From: Aradus depressus
Lineage: Eukaryota; Arthropoda; Insecta; Hemiptera; Aradidae
DNA length: 64,000 nucleotides
NCBI GenBank assembly: GCA_963662175.1
Contig: OY759219.1
Coordinates: forward strand, 45,562,675 to 45,626,674
Reading direction: 5' to 3'
A program made the position numbers and the translations under genes. The notes under the pieces are model-generated. The model was not told the origin of the DNA. It ran no database searches and worked only from the letters and a program-made list of their open reading frames with translations. This document shows positions 9,601 through 24,600 of this stretch, in pieces (the first letter of the stretch is position 1; the number at the start of each line of letters is the position of its first letter).

Positions 9601-12600
9601 TCAGTAGGTAGTATATACAAGGTGACTGGTTTTAAATGTTGTGGTCTGAAATTCAGAGAATGTGTTCTTGATTCAGTAGGTAGTATATACAGGGTGACGG
9701 GTTTTAAATGTTGTAGTTGAAGTTCAGAGAATGTGTTCTTGATTCAGTAGGTAGTATATACAGGGTTACTGGTTTTAATCGTTGTGGTCTGAAATTCAGA
9801 GAATGTGTTCTTGATTCAGTAGGTAGTATATACAGGGTGACTGGTTTTAAATGTTGTGGTCTGAAATTCAGAGAATGGGTTCTTGATTCAGTAGGTAGTA
9901 TATACAGGGTGACTAGTTTTAAATGTTGTAGTCTGAAGTTCAGAGAATGTGTTCTTGATTCAGTAGGTAGTATATACAGGGTGACTGGTTTTAAATGTTG
10001 TGGTCTGAAATTCAGAGAATGTGTTCTTGATTCAGTAGGTAGTATATACAGGATGACTGGTTTTAAATGTTGTGGTCTCAAATTCAGAGAATGTGTTCTT
10101 GAGTCAGTAGGTAGTATATACAGGGTGACTGGTTTTAAATGTTGTGGTCTGAAATTCAGAGAATGTGTTTTTGATTCAGTAGGTAGTATATACAGGGTGA
10201 CGGGTTTTAAATGTTGTGGTCTGAAATTCAGAGAATGTGTTCTTGATTCAGTAGGTAGTTAATACAGGGTGACTAATTTTGAATGTTGTAGTCTGAAGTT
10301 CAGAGAATGTGTTCTTGATTCAGTAGGTAGTATATACAGGGTGACTGGTTTTAAATGTTGTGGTCTGAAATTCAGAGAATGTGTTCTTGATTCAGTAGGT
10401 AGTATATACAGGGTGACTGGTTTTAAATATTGTAGTCTGGAGTTCAGAGAATGTGTTCTTGATTCAGTAGGTAGTATATACAGGGTGACTGGTTTTAAAT
10501 GTTGTGGTCTGAAATTCAGAGAATGTGTTCTTGATTCAGTAGGTAGTATTTACAGGGTGACTAGTTTTGAATGTTGTAGTCTGAAGTTCAGAGAATGTGT
10601 TCTTGATTCAGTAGGTAGTATATACAGGGTGACTGGTTTTAAATGTTGTGGTCTGAAATTCAGAGTATGTGTTCTTGATTCAGTAGGTAGTATATACAGG
10701 ATGACTGGTTCTAAATATTGTGGTCTGAAATTCAGAGTATGTGTTCTTGATTCAGTAGGTAGTATATACAGGATGACTGGTTTTAAAAGTTGCGGTCTGA
10801 AATTCAGAGAATGTGTTCTTGATTCAGTAGGTAGTATATACAGGGTGACTGGTTTTAAATGTTGTGGTCTGAAATTCAGAGAATGTGTTCTTGATTCAGT
10901 ATGTAGTATATACAGGGTGACTGGTTTTAAATGTTGTGGTCTGAAATTCAGAGAATGTGTTCTTGATTCAGTAGGTAGTATATACAGGGTGACTAGTTTT
11001 AAATGTTGTAGTCTGAAGTTCAGAGAATGTGTTCTTGATTCAGTAGGTAGTATATACAGGGTGACTGGTTCTAAATGTTGTGCTCTGAAATTCAGAGAAT
11101 GTGTTCTTGATTCAGTAGGTAGTATATACAGGGTGACTAGTTTTAAATGTTGTAGTCTGAAGTTCAGAGAATGTGTTCTGGATTCAGTAGGTAGTATATA
11201 CAGGGTTACTGGTTTTAAATGTTGTGCTCTGAAATTCAGAGAATGTGTTCTTGATTCAGTAGGTAGTATATACAGGGTGACTGGTTTTAAATGTTGTGGT
11301 CTGAAATTCAGAGAATGTGTTCTTGATTCAGTAGGTAGTATATACAGGGTGATTGGTTTTAAATGTTGTGGTCTGAAATTCAGAGAATGTGTTCTTGATT
11401 CAGTAGGTAGTATATACAGGGTGACTAGTTTCAAATGCTGTGGTCTGAAATTCAGAGAATATGTTCTTGATTCAATAGGTAGTATATACAGGGTGACTGA
11501 TTTTAAATGTTGTGGTCTGAAATTCAGAGAATGTGTTCTTGATTCAGTAGGTAGTATATACAGGAAGACTAGTTTTAAATGTTGTAGTCTGAAGTTCAGA
11601 GAATGTGTTCTTGATTCAGTAGGTAGTATATACAAGGTGACTGGTTTTAAATGTTGTGGTCTGAAATTCAGAGAATGTGTTCTTGATTCAGTAGGTAGTA
11701 TATACAGGGTGACGGGTTTTAAATGTTGTAGTTGGAGTTCGGAGAATGTGTTCTTGATTCAGTAGGTAGTATATACAGGGTTACTGGTTTTAAATGTTGT
11801 GGTCTGAAATTCAGAGAATGTGTTCTTGATTCAGTAGGTAGTATATACAGGGTGACTGGTTTTAAATGTTGTGGTCTGAAATTCAGAGAATGTGTTCTTG
11901 ATTCAGTAGGTAGTATATACAGGGTGACTGGTATTAAATATTGTAGTCTGGAGTTCAGAGAATGTGTTCTTGATTCAGTAGGTAGTATATACAGGGTGAC
12001 TAGTTTTAAATGTTGTAGTCTGAAGTTCAGAGAATGTGTTCTTGATTCAGTAGGTAGTATATACAGGGTGACTAGTTTTAATTGTTGTAGTCTGAAATTC
12101 AGAGAATGCGTTCTTGATTCAGTAGGTTATATATACAGGGTGACTGTTTTTAAATGTCGTGGTCTGAAATTCAGAGAATGTGTTCTTGATTCAGTAGGTA
12201 GTATATACAGGGTGACTGGTTTTAAATGTTGTGGTCTGAAATTCAGAGAATGTTTTCTTGATTCAGTAGGTAGTATATACAGGGTGACTGGTTTTAATCG
12301 TTGTGGTCTGAAATTCAGAGTATGTGTTCTTGATTCAGTAGGTAGTATATACAGGATGACTGGTTTTGTATGTTGCGGTCTGAAATTCAGAGAATGTGTT
12401 CTTGATTCAGTTGGTAGTATATACAGGGTGACTGGTTTTAAATGTTGTGGTCTGAAATTCAGAGAATGTGTTCTTGATTCAGTAGGTAGTATATACAGGG
12501 TGACTGGTTTTAAATGTTGTGGTCTGAAATTCAGAGAATGTGTTCTTGATTCAGTAGGTAGTATATACAGGGTGACTGGTTTTAAATGTTGTAGTCTGAA

Positions 12601-15600
12601 GTTCAGAGAATGTGTTCTTGATTCAGTAGTTAGTATATACAGGGTGACTGGTTTAAAATGTTGTGGTCTGAAATTCAGAGCATGTGTTCTTGATTCAGTA
12701 GGTAGTATATACAGGATGACTGGTTCTAAATGTTGTGGTCTGAAATTCAGAGAAAGTGTTCTTGATTCAGTAGGTAGTATATACAGGGTTACTGGTTTTA
12801 AATGTTGTGGTCTGAAATTCAGAGAATGTGTTCTTGATTCAGTAGGTAGTATATACAGGGTGACTGGTTTTAAATGTTGTGGTCTGAAATTCAGAGAATG
12901 TGTTCTTGATTCAGTAGGTAGTATATACAGGGTGACTGGTTTTAAATGTTGTGGTCTGAAATTCAGAGAATGTGTTCTTGATTCAGTAGGTAGTATATAC
13001 AGGGTTACTGGTTTTAAATGTTGTGGTCTGAAATTCAGAGAATGTGTTCTTGATTCAGTAGGTAGTATATACAGGGTGACTGGTTTTAAATGTTGTGGTC
13101 TGAAATTCAGAGAATGTGTTCTTGATTCAGTAGGTAGTATATACAGGGTGACTGGTTTTAAATGTTGTGGTCTGAAATTCAGAGAATGTGTTCTTGATTC
13201 AGTAGGTAGTATATACAGGGTGACTAGTTTTAAATGTTGTGGTCTGAAATTCAGAGAATATGTTTTTGATTCAATAGGTAGTATATACAGGGTGACTGAT
13301 TTTAAATGTTGTGGTCTGAAATTCAGAGAATGGGTTCTTGATTCAGTAGGTAGTATATACAGGGTGACTAGTTTTGAATGTTGTAGTCTGAAGTTTAGAG
13401 AATGTGTTCTTGATTCAGTAGGTAGTATATACAGGATGACTGGTTTTAAATGTTGTGGTCTGAAATTCAGAGAATGTGTTCTTGATTCAGTAGGTAGTAT
13501 ATACAGGATGACTGGTTTTAAATGTTGTGGTCTCAAATTCAGAGAATGTGTCCTTGATTCAGTAGGTAGTATATACAGGGTGACTGGTTTTAAATGTTGT
13601 GGTCTGAAATTCAGAGAATGTGTTCTTGATTCAGTAGGTAGTATATACATGGTGACTGGTTTTAAATGTTGTGGTCTGAAATTCAGAGAATGTGTTCTTG
13701 ATTCAGTAGGTAGTATATACAGGGTGACTGGTTTTAAATATTGTAGTCTGGAGTTCAGAGAATGTGTTCTTGATTCAGTAGGTAGTATATACAGGGTGAC
13801 TGGTTTTAAATATTGTAGTCTGGAGTTCAGAGAATGTGTTCTTGATTCAGTAGGTAGTATATACAGGGTGACTGGTTTTAAATGTTGTGGTCTGAAATTC
13901 AGAGAATGTGTTCTTGATTCAGTAGGTAGTATTTACAGGGTGACTAGTTTTGAATGTTGTAGTCTGAAGTTCAGAGAATGTGTTCTTGATTCAGTAGGTA
14001 GTATATACAGGGTGACTGGTTTTAAATGTTGTGGTCTGAAATTCAGAGTATGTGTTCTTGATTCAGTAGGTAGTATATACAGGATGACTGGTTCTAAATA
14101 TTGTGGTCTGAAATTCAGAGTATGTGTTCTTGATTCAGTAGGTAGTATATACAGGATGACTGGTTTTAAATGTTGCGGTCTGAAATTCAGAGAATGTGTT
14201 CTTGATTCAGTAGGTAGTATATACAGGGTGACTGGTTTTAAATGTTGTGGTCTGAAATTCAGAGAATGTGTTCTTGATTCAGTATGTAGTATATACAGGG
14301 TGACTGGTTTTAAATGTTGTGGTCTGAAATTCAGAGAATGTGTTCTTGATTCAGTAGGTAGTATATACAGGGTGACTAGTTTTAAATGTTGTGGTCTGAA
14401 ATTCAGAGAATGTGTTCTTGATTCAGTAGGTAGTTAATACAGGGTGACTAATTTTAAATGTTGTAGTCTGAAGTTCAGAGAATGTGTTCTTGATTCAGTA
14501 GGTAGTATATACAGGGTGACTGGTTTTAAATGTTGTGGTCTGAAATTCAGAGAATGTGTTCTTGATTCAGTAGGTAGTATATACAGGGTGACTAGTTTTA
14601 AATGTTGTGGTCTGAAATTCAGAGAATATGTTCTTGATTCAATAGGTAGTATATACAGGGTGACTGATTTTAAATGTTGTGGTCTGAAATTCAGAGAATG
14701 TGTTCTTGATTCAGTAGGTAGTATATACAGGGTGATTGGTTTTAAATGTTGTGGTCTGAAATTCAGAGAATGTGTTCTTGATTCAGTAGGTAGTATATAC
14801 AGGGTGACTAGTTTCAAATGCTGTGGTCTGAAATTCAGAGAATATGTTCTTGATTCAATAGGTAGTATATACAGGGTGACTGATTTTAAATGTTGTGGTC
14901 TGAAATTCAGAGAATGTGTTCTTGATTCAGTAGGTAGTATATACAGGAAGACTAGTTTTAAATGTTGTAGTCTGAAGTTCAGAGAATGTGTTCTTGATTC
15001 AGTAGGTAGTATATACAAGGTGACTGGTTTTAAATGTTGTGGTCTGAAATTCAGAGAATGTGTTCTTGATTCAGTAGGTAGTATATACAGGGTGACGGGT
15101 TTTAAATGTTGTAGTTGGAGTTCGGAGAATGTGTTCTTGATTCAGTAGGTAGTATATACAGGGTTACTGGTTTTAAATGTTGTGGTCTGAAATTCAGAGA
15201 ATGTGTTCTTGATTCAGTAGGTAGTATATACAGGGTGACTGGTTTTAAATGTTGTGGTCTGAAATTCAGAGAATGTGTTCTTGATTCAGTAGGTAGTATA
15301 TACAGGGTGACTGGTATTAAATATTGTAGTCTGGAGTTCAGAGAATGTGTTCTTGATTCAGTAGGTAGTATATACAGGGTGACTAGTTTTAAATGTTGTA
15401 GTCTGAAGTTCAGAGAATGTGTTCTTGATTCAGTAGGTAGTATATACAGGGTGACTAGTTTTAATTGTTGTAGTCTGAAATTCAGAGAATGCGTTCTTGA
15501 TTCAGTAGGTTATATATACAGGGTGACTGTTTTTAAATGTCGTGGTCTGAAATTCAGAGAATGTGTTCTTGATTCAGTAGGTAGTATATACAGGGTGACT

Positions 15601-18600
15601 GGTTTTAAATGTTGTGGTCTGAAATTCAGAGAATGTTTTCTTGATTCAGTAGGTAGTATATACAGGGTGACTGGTTTTAATCGTTGTGGTCTGAAATTCA
15701 GAGTATGTGTTCTTGATTCAGTAGGTAGTATATACAGGATGACTGGTTTTGTATGTTGCGGTCTGAAATTCAGAGAATGTGTTCTTGATTCAGTTGGGAG
15801 TATATACAGGGTGACTGGTTTTAAATGTTGTCGTCTGAAATTCAGAGAATGTGTTCTTGATTCAGTAGGTAGTATATACAGGGTGACTGGTTTTAAATGT
15901 TGTGGTCTGAAATTCAGAGAATGTGTTCTTGATTCAGTAGGTAGTATATACAGGGTGACTGGTTTTAAATGTTGTAGTCTGAAGTTCAGAGAATGTGTTC
16001 TTGATTCAGTAGTTAGTATATACAGGGTGACTGGTTTAAAATGTTGTGGTCTGAAATTCAGAGCATGTGTTCTTGATTCAGTAGGTAGTATATACAGGAT
16101 GACTGGTTCTAAATGTTGTGGTCTGAAATTCAGAGAAAGTGTTCTTGATTCAGTAGGTAGTATATACAGGGTTACTGGTTTTAAATGTTGTGGTCTGAAA
16201 TTCAGAGAATGTGTTCTTGATTCAGTAGGTAGTATATACAGGGTGACTGGTTTTAAATGTTGTGGTCTGAAATTCAGAGAATGTGTTCTTGATTCAGTAG
16301 GTAGTATATACAGGGTGACTGGTTTTAAATGTTGTGGTCTGAAATTCAGAGAATGTGTTCTTGATTCAGTAGGTAGTATATACAGGGTTACTGGTTTTAA
16401 ATGTTGTGGTCTGAAATTCAGAGAATGTGTTCTTGATTCAGTAGGTAGTATATACAGGGTGACTGGTTTTAAATGTTGTGGTCTGAAATTCAGAGAATGT
16501 GTTCTTGATTCAGTAGGTAGTATATACAGGGTGACTGGTTTTAAATGTTGTGGTCTGAAATTCAGAGAATGTGTTCTTGATTCAGTAGGTAGTATATACA
16601 GGGTGACTAGTTTTAAATGTTGTGGTCTGAAATTCAGAGAATATGTTTTTGATTCAATAGGTAGTATATACAGGGTGACTGATTTTAAATGTTGTGGTCT
16701 GAAATTCAGAGAATGGGTTCTTGATTCAGTAGGTAGTATATACAGGGTGACTAGTTTTGAATGTTGTAGTCTGAAGTTTAGAGAATGTGTTCTTGATTCA
16801 GTAGGTAGTATATACAGGATGACTGGTTTTAAATGTTGTGGTCTGAAATTCAGAGAATGTGTTCTTGATTCAGTAGGTAGTATATACAGGATGACTGGTT
16901 TTAAATGTTGTGGTCTCAAATTCAGAGAATGTGTCCTTGATTCAGTAGGTAGTATATACAGGGTGACTGGTTTTAAATGTTGTGGTCTGAAATTCAGAGA
17001 ATGTGTTCTTGATTCAGTAGGTAGTATATACATGGTGACTGGTTTTAAATGTTGTGGTCTGAAATTCAGAGAATGTGTTCTTGATTCAGTAGGTAGTATA
17101 TACAGGGTGACTGGTTTTAAATATTGTAGTCTGGAGTTCAGAGAATGTGTTCTTGATTCAGTAGGTAGTATATACAGGGTGACTGGTTTTAAATGTTGTG
17201 GTCTGAAATTCAGAGAATGTGTTCTTGATTCAGTCGGTAGTATATACAGGGTGACTAGTTTTAAATGTTGTAGTCTGAAGTTCAGAGAATGTGTTCTTGA
17301 TTCAGTAGGTAGTATATACAGGGTGACTTGTTTTAAATGTTGTAGTCTGAAGTTCAGAGAATGTGTTCTTGATTCAGTAGGTAGTATATACAGGGTGACT
17401 GGTTCTAAATGTTGTGCTCTGAAATTCAGAGAATGTGTTCTTGATTCAGTAGGTAGTATATACAGGGTGACTAGTTTTAAATGTTGTAGTCTGAAGTTCA
17501 GAGAATGTGTTATTGATTCAGTAGGTAGTATATACAGGATGACTGGTTTTAAATGTTGTGGTCTCAAATTCAGAGAATGTGTTCTTGATTCAGTAGGTAG
17601 TATATACAGGGTGACGGGTTTTAAATGTTGTGGTCAGAAATACAGAGAATGTGTTCTTGATTCAGTAGGTAGTTAATACAGGGTGACTAGTTTTAAATGT
17701 TGTAGTCTGAAGTTCAGAGAATGTGTTCTTGATTCAGTAGGTAGTATATACAGGGTGACTGGTTTTAAATGTTGTGGTCTGAAATTCAGAGAATGTGTTC
17801 TTGATTCAGTAGGTAGTATATACAGGGTGACTGGTTTTAAATATTGTAGTCTGGAGTTCAGAGAATGTGTTCTTGATTCAGTAGGTAGTATATACAGGGT
17901 GACTGGTTTTAAATGTTGTGGTCTGAAATTCAGAGAATGTGTTCTTGATTCAGTAGGTAGTATATACAGGGTGACTAGTTTTAAATGTTGTAGTCTGAAG
18001 TTCAGAGAATGTGTTCTTGATTCAGTAGGTAGTATATACAGGATGACTGGTTCTAAATGTTGTGGTCTGAAATTCAGAGTATGTGTTCTTGATTCAGTTG
18101 GTAGTATATACAGGATGACTGGTTTTAAATGTTGCGGTCTGAAATTCAGAGAATGTGTTCTTGATTCAGTAGGTAGTATATACAGGGTGACTGGTTTTAA
18201 ATGTTGTGGTCTGAAATTCAGAGAATGTGTTCTTGATTCAGTAGGTAGTATATACAGGGTGACTGGTTTTAAATGTTGTAGTCTGAAATTCAGAGAATGT
18301 GTTCTTGATTCAGTAGGTAGTATATACAGGGTGACTGGTTCTAAATGTTGTGCTCTGAAATTCAGAGAATGTGTTCTTGATTCAGTAGGTAGTATATACA
18401 TGGTGACTAGTTTTAAATGTTGTAGTCTGAAGTTCAGAGAATGTGTTCTTGATTCAGTAGGTATTATATACAGGGTTACTCGTTTTAAATGTTGTGCTCT
18501 GAAATTCAGAGAATGTGTTCTTGATTCAGTAGGTAGTATATACAGGGTGACTGGTTTTAAATGTTGTGGTCTGAAATTCAGAGAATGGGTTCTTGATTCA

Positions 18601-21600
18601 GTAGGTAGTATATACAGGGTGACTGATTTTAAATGTTGTGGTCTGAAATTCAGAGAATGTGTTCTTGATTCAGTAGGTAGTATATACAGGGTGACTAGTT
18701 TTAAATGTTGTGGTCTGAAATTCAGAGAATATGTTCTTGATTCAATAGGCAGTATATACAGGGTGACTGATTTTAAATGTTGTGATCTGAAATTCAGAGA
18801 ATGTGTTCTTGATTCAGTAGGTAGTATATACAGGGTGACTAGTTTTAAATGTTGTAGTCTGAAGTTCAGAGAATGTGTTCTTGATTCAGTAGGTAGTATA
18901 TACAAGGTGACTGGTTTTAAATGTTGTGGTCTGAAATTCAGAGAATGTGTTCTTGATTCAGTAGGTAGTAAATACAGGGTGACGGGTTTTAAATGTTGTA
19001 GTTGAAGTTCCGAGAATGTGTTCTTGATTCAGTAGGTAGTATATACAGGGTTACTGGTTTTAAATGTTGTGGTCTGAAATTCAGAGAATGTGTTCTTGAT
19101 TCAGTAGGTAGTATATACAGGGTGACTAGTTTTAAATGTTGTAGTCTGAAGTTCAGAGAATGTGTTCTTGATTCAGTAGGTAGTATATACAGGGTGACTA
19201 GTTTTAATTGTTGTAGTCTGAAATTCAGAGAATGCGTTCTTGATTCAGTAGGTAATATATACAGGGTGACTGTTTTTAAATGTCGTGGTCTGAAATTCAG
19301 AGAATGTGCTCTTGATTCAGTAGGTAGTATATACAGGGTGACTGGTTTTAAATGTTGTGGTCTGAAATTCAGAGAATGTGTTCTTGATTCAGTAGGTAGT
19401 ATATACAGGGTGACTGGTTTTAAATGTTGTAGTCTGAAGTTCAGAGAATGTGTTCTTGATTCAGTAGTTAGTATATACAGGGTGACTGGTTTAAAATGTT
19501 GTGGTCTGAAATTCAGAGCATGTGTTCTTGATTCAGTAGGTAGTATATACAGGATGACTGGTTCTAAATGTTGTGGTCTGAAATTCAGAGAAAGTGTTCT
19601 TGATTCAGTAGGTAGTATATACAGGGTTACTGGTTTTAAATGTTGTGGTCTGAAATTCAGAGAATGTGTTCTTGATTCAGTAGGTAGTATATACAGGGTG
19701 ACTGGTTTTAAATGTTGTGGTCTGAAATTCAGAGAATGTGTTCTTGATTCAGTAGGTAGTATATACAGGGTGACTGGTTTTAAATGTTGTGGTCTGAAAT
19801 TCAGAGAATGTGTTCTTGATTCAGTAGGTAGTATATACAGGGTTACTGGTTTTAAATGTTGTGGTCTGAAATTCAGAGAATGTGTTCTTGATTCAGTAGG
19901 TAGTATATACAGGGTGACTGGTTTTAAATGTTGTGGTCTGAAATTCAGAGAATGTGTTCTTGATTCAGTAGGTAGTATATACAGGGTGACTGGTTTTAAA
20001 TGTTGTGGTCTGAAATTCAGAGAATGTGTTCTTGATTCAGTAGGTAGTATATACAGGGTGACTAGTTTTAAATGTTGTGGTCTGAAATTCAGAGAATATG
20101 TTTTTGATTCAATAGGTAGTATATACAGGGTGACTGATTTTAAATGTTGTGGTCTGAAATTCAGAGAATGGGTTCTTGATTCAGTAGGTAGTATATACAG
20201 GGTGACTAGTTTTGATGTTGTAGTCTGAAGTTTAGAGAATGTGTTCTTGATTCAGTAGGTAGTATATACAGGATGACTGGTTTTAAATGTTGTGGTCTGA
20301 AATTCAGAGAATGTGTTCTTGATTCAGTAGGTAGTATATACAGGATGACTGGTTTTAAATGTTGTGGTCTCAAATTCAGAGAATGTGTCCTTGATTCAGT
20401 AGGTAGTATATACAGGGTGACTGGTTTTAAATGTTGTGGTCTGAAATTCAGAGAATGTGTTCTTGATTCAGTAGGTAGTATATACATGGTGACTGGTTTT
20501 AAATGTTGTGGTCTGAAATTCAGAGAATGTGTTCTTGATTCAGTAGGTAGTATATACAGGGTGACTGGTTTTAAATATTGTAGTCTGGAGTTCAGAGAAT
20601 GTGTTCTTGATTCAGTAGGTAGTATATACAGGGTGACTGGTTTTAAATGTTGTGGTCTGAAATTCAGAGAATGTGTTCTTGATTCAGTCGGTAGTATATA
20701 CAGGGTGACTAGTTTTAAATGTTGTAGTCTGAAGTTCAGAGAATGTGTTCTTGATTCAGTAGGTAGTATATACAGGGTGACTTGTTTTAAATGTTGTAGT
20801 CTGAAGTTCAGAGAATGTGTTCTTGATTCAGTAGGTAGTATATACAGGGTGACTGGTTCTAAATGTTGTGCTCTGAAATTCAGAGAATGTGTTCTTGATT
20901 CAGTAGGTAGTATATACAGGGTGACTAGTTTTAAATGTTGTAGTCTGAAGTTCAGAGAATGTGTTATTGATTCAGTAGGTAGTATATACAGGATGACTGG
21001 TTTTAAATGTTGTGGTCTCAAATTCAGAGAATGTGTTCTTGATTCAGTAGGTAGTATATACAGGGTGACGGGTTTTAAATGTTGTGGTCAGAAATACAGA
21101 GAATGTGTTCTTGATTCAGTAGGTAGTTAATACAGGGTGACTAGTTTTAAATGTTGTAGTCTGAAGTTCAGAGAATGTGTTCTTGATTCAGTAGGTAGTA
21201 TATACAGGGTGACTGGTTTTAAATGTTGTGGTCTGAAATTCAGAGAATGTGTTCTTGATTCAGTAGGTAGTATATACAGGGTGACTGGTTTTAAATATTG
21301 TAGTCTGGAGTTCAGAGAATGTGTTCTTGATTCAGTAGGTAGTATATACAGGGTGACTGGTTTTAAATGTTGTGGTCTGAAATTCAGAGAATGTGTTCTT
21401 GATTCAGTAGGTAGTATATACAGGGTGACTAGTTTTAAATGTTGTAGTCTGAAGTTCAGAGAATGTGTTCTTGATTCAGTAGGTAGTATATACAGGATGA
21501 CTGGTTCTAAATGTTGTGGTCTGAAATTCAGAGTATGTGTTCTTGATTCAGTTGGTAGTATATACAGGATGACTGGTTTTAAATGTTGCGGTCTGAAATT

Positions 21601-24600
21601 CAGAGAATGTGTTCTTGATTCAGTAGGTAGTATATACAGGGTGACTGGTTTTAAATGTTGTGGTCTGAAATTCAGAGAATGTGTTCTTGATTCAGTAGGT
21701 AGTATATACAGGGTGACTGGTTTTAAATGTTGTAGTCTGAAATTCAGAGAATGTGTTCTTGATTCAGTAGGTAGTATATACAGGGTGACTGGTTCTAAAT
21801 GTTGTGCTCTGAAATTCAGAGAATGTGTTCTTGATTCAGTAGGTAGTATATACATGGTGACTAGTTTTAAATGTTGTAGTCTGAAGTTCAGAGAATGTGT
21901 TCTTGATTCAGTAGGTATTATATACAGGGTTACTCGTTTTAAATGTTGTGCTCTGAAATTCAGAGAATGTGTTCTTGATTCAGTAGGTAGTATATACAGG
22001 GTGACTGGTTTTAAATGTTGTGGTCTGAAATTCAGAGAATGGGTTCTTGATTCAGTAGGTAGTATATACAGGGTGACGTATTTTAAATGTTGTGGTCTGA
22101 AATTCAGAGAATGTGTTCTTGATTCAGTAGGTAGTATATACAGGGTGACTAGTTTTAAATGTTGTGGTCTGAAATTCAGAGAATATGTTCTTGATTCAAT
22201 AGGCAGTATATACAGGGTGACTGATTTTAAATGTTGTGATCTGAAATTCAGAGAATGTGTTCTTGATTCAGTAGGTAGTATATACAGGGTGACTAGTTTT
22301 AAATGTTGTAGTCTGAAGTTCAGAGAATGTGTTCTTGATTCAGTAGGTAGTATATACAAGGTGACTGGTTTTAAATGTTGTGGTCTGAAATTCAGAGAAT
22401 GTGTTCTTGATTCAGTAGGTAGTAAATACAGGGTGACGGGTTTTAAATGTTGTAGTTGAAGTTCCGAGAATGTGTTCTTGATTCAGTAGGTAGTATATAC
22501 AGGGTTACTGGTTTTAAATGTTGTGGTCTGAAATTCAGAGAATGTGTTCTTGATTCAGTAGGTAGTATATACAGGGTGACTAGTTTTAAATGTTGTAGTC
22601 TGAAGTTCAGAGAATGTGTTCTTGATTCAGTAGGTAGTATATACAGGGTGACTAGTTTTAATTGTTGTAGTCTGAAATTCAGAGAATGCGTTCTTGATTC
22701 AGTAGGTAATATATACAGGGTGACTGTTTTTAAATGTCGTGGTCTGAAATTCAGAGAATGTGCTCTTGATTCAGTAGGTAGTATATACAGGGTGACTGGT
22801 TTTAAATGTTGTGGTCTGAAATTCAGAGAATGTATTCTTGATTCAGTAGGTAGTATATACAGGGTTACTGGTTTTAAATGTTGTGGTCTGAAATTCAGAG
22901 AATGTGTTCTTGATTCAGTAGGTAGTATATACAGGATGACTGGTTTTAAATGTTGTGGTCTCAAATTCAGAGAATGTGTCCTTGATTCAGTAGGTAGTAT
23001 ATACAGGGTGACTGGTTTTAAATGTTGTGGTCTGAAATTCAGAGAATGTGTTCTTGATTCAGTAGGTAGTATATACATGGTGACTGGTTTTAAATGTTGT
23101 GGTCTGAAATTCAGAGAATGTGTTCTTGATTCAGTAGGTAGTATATACAGGGTGACTGGTTTTAAATATTGTAGTCTGGAGTTCAGAGAATGTGTTCTTG
23201 ATTCAGTAGGTAGTATATACAGGGTGACTGGTTTGAAATGTTGTGGTCTGAAATTCAGAGAATGTGTTCTTGATTCAGTCGGTAGTATATACAGGGTGAC
23301 TAGTTTTAAATGTTGTAGTCTGAAGTTCAGAGAATGTGTTCTTGATTCAGTAGGTAGTATATACAGGGTGACTTGTTTTAAATGTTGTAGTCTGAAGTTC
23401 AGAGAATGTGTTCTTGATTCAGTAGGTAGTATATACAGGGTGACTGGTTCTAAATGTTGTGCTCTGAAATTCAGAGAATGTGTTCTTGATTCAGTAGGTA
23501 GTATATACAGGGTGACTAGTTTTAAATGTTGTAGTCTGAAGTTCAGAGAATGTGTTATTGATTCAGTAGGTAGTATATACAGGATGACTGGTTTTAAATG
23601 TTGTGGTCTCAAATTCAGAGAATGTGTTCTTGATTCAGTAGGTAGTATATACAGGGTGACGGGTTTTAAATGTTGTGGTCAGAAATACAGAGAATGTGTT
23701 CTTGATTCAGTAGGTAGTTAATACAGGGTGACTAGTTTTAAATGTTGTAGTCTGAAGTTCAGAGAATGTGTTCTTGATTCAGTAGGTAGTATATACAGGG
23801 TGACTGGTTTTAAATGTTGTGGTCTGAAATTCAGAGAATGTGTTCTTGATTCAGTAGGTAGTATATACAGGGTGACTGGTTTTAAATATTGTAGTCTGGA
23901 GTTCAGAGAATGTGTTCTTGATTCAGTAGGTAGTATATACAGGGTGACTGGTTTTAAATGTTGTGGTCTGAAATTCAGAGAATGTGTTCTTGATTCAGTA
24001 GGTAGTATATACAGGGTGACTAGTTTTAAATGTTGTAGTCTGAAGTTCAGAGAATGTGTTCTTGATTCAGTAGGTAGTATATACAGGATGACTGGTTCTA
24101 AATGTTGTGGTCTGAAATTCAGAGTATGTGTTCTTGATTCAGTTGGTAGTATATACAGGATGACTGGTTTTAAATGTTGCGGTCTGAAATTCAGAGAATG
24201 TGTTCTTGATTCAGTAGGTAGTATATACAGGGTGACTGGTTTTAAATGTTGTGGTCTGAAATTCAGAGAATGTGTTCTTGATTCAGTAGGTAGTATATAC
24301 AGGGTGACTGGTTTTAAATGTTGTAGTCTGAAATTCAGAGAATGTGTTCTTGATTCAGTAGGTAGTATATACATGGTGACTAGTTTTAAATGTTGTAGTC
24401 TGAAGTTCAGAGAATGTGTTCTTGATTCAGTAGGTATTATATACAGGGTTACTCGTTTTAAATGTTGTGCTCTGAAATTCAGAGAATGTGTTCTTGATTC
24501 AGTAGGTAGTATATACAGGGTGACTGGTTTTAAATGTTGTGGTCTGAAATTCAGAGAATGGGTTCTTGATTCAGTAGGTAGTATATACAGGGTGACTGAT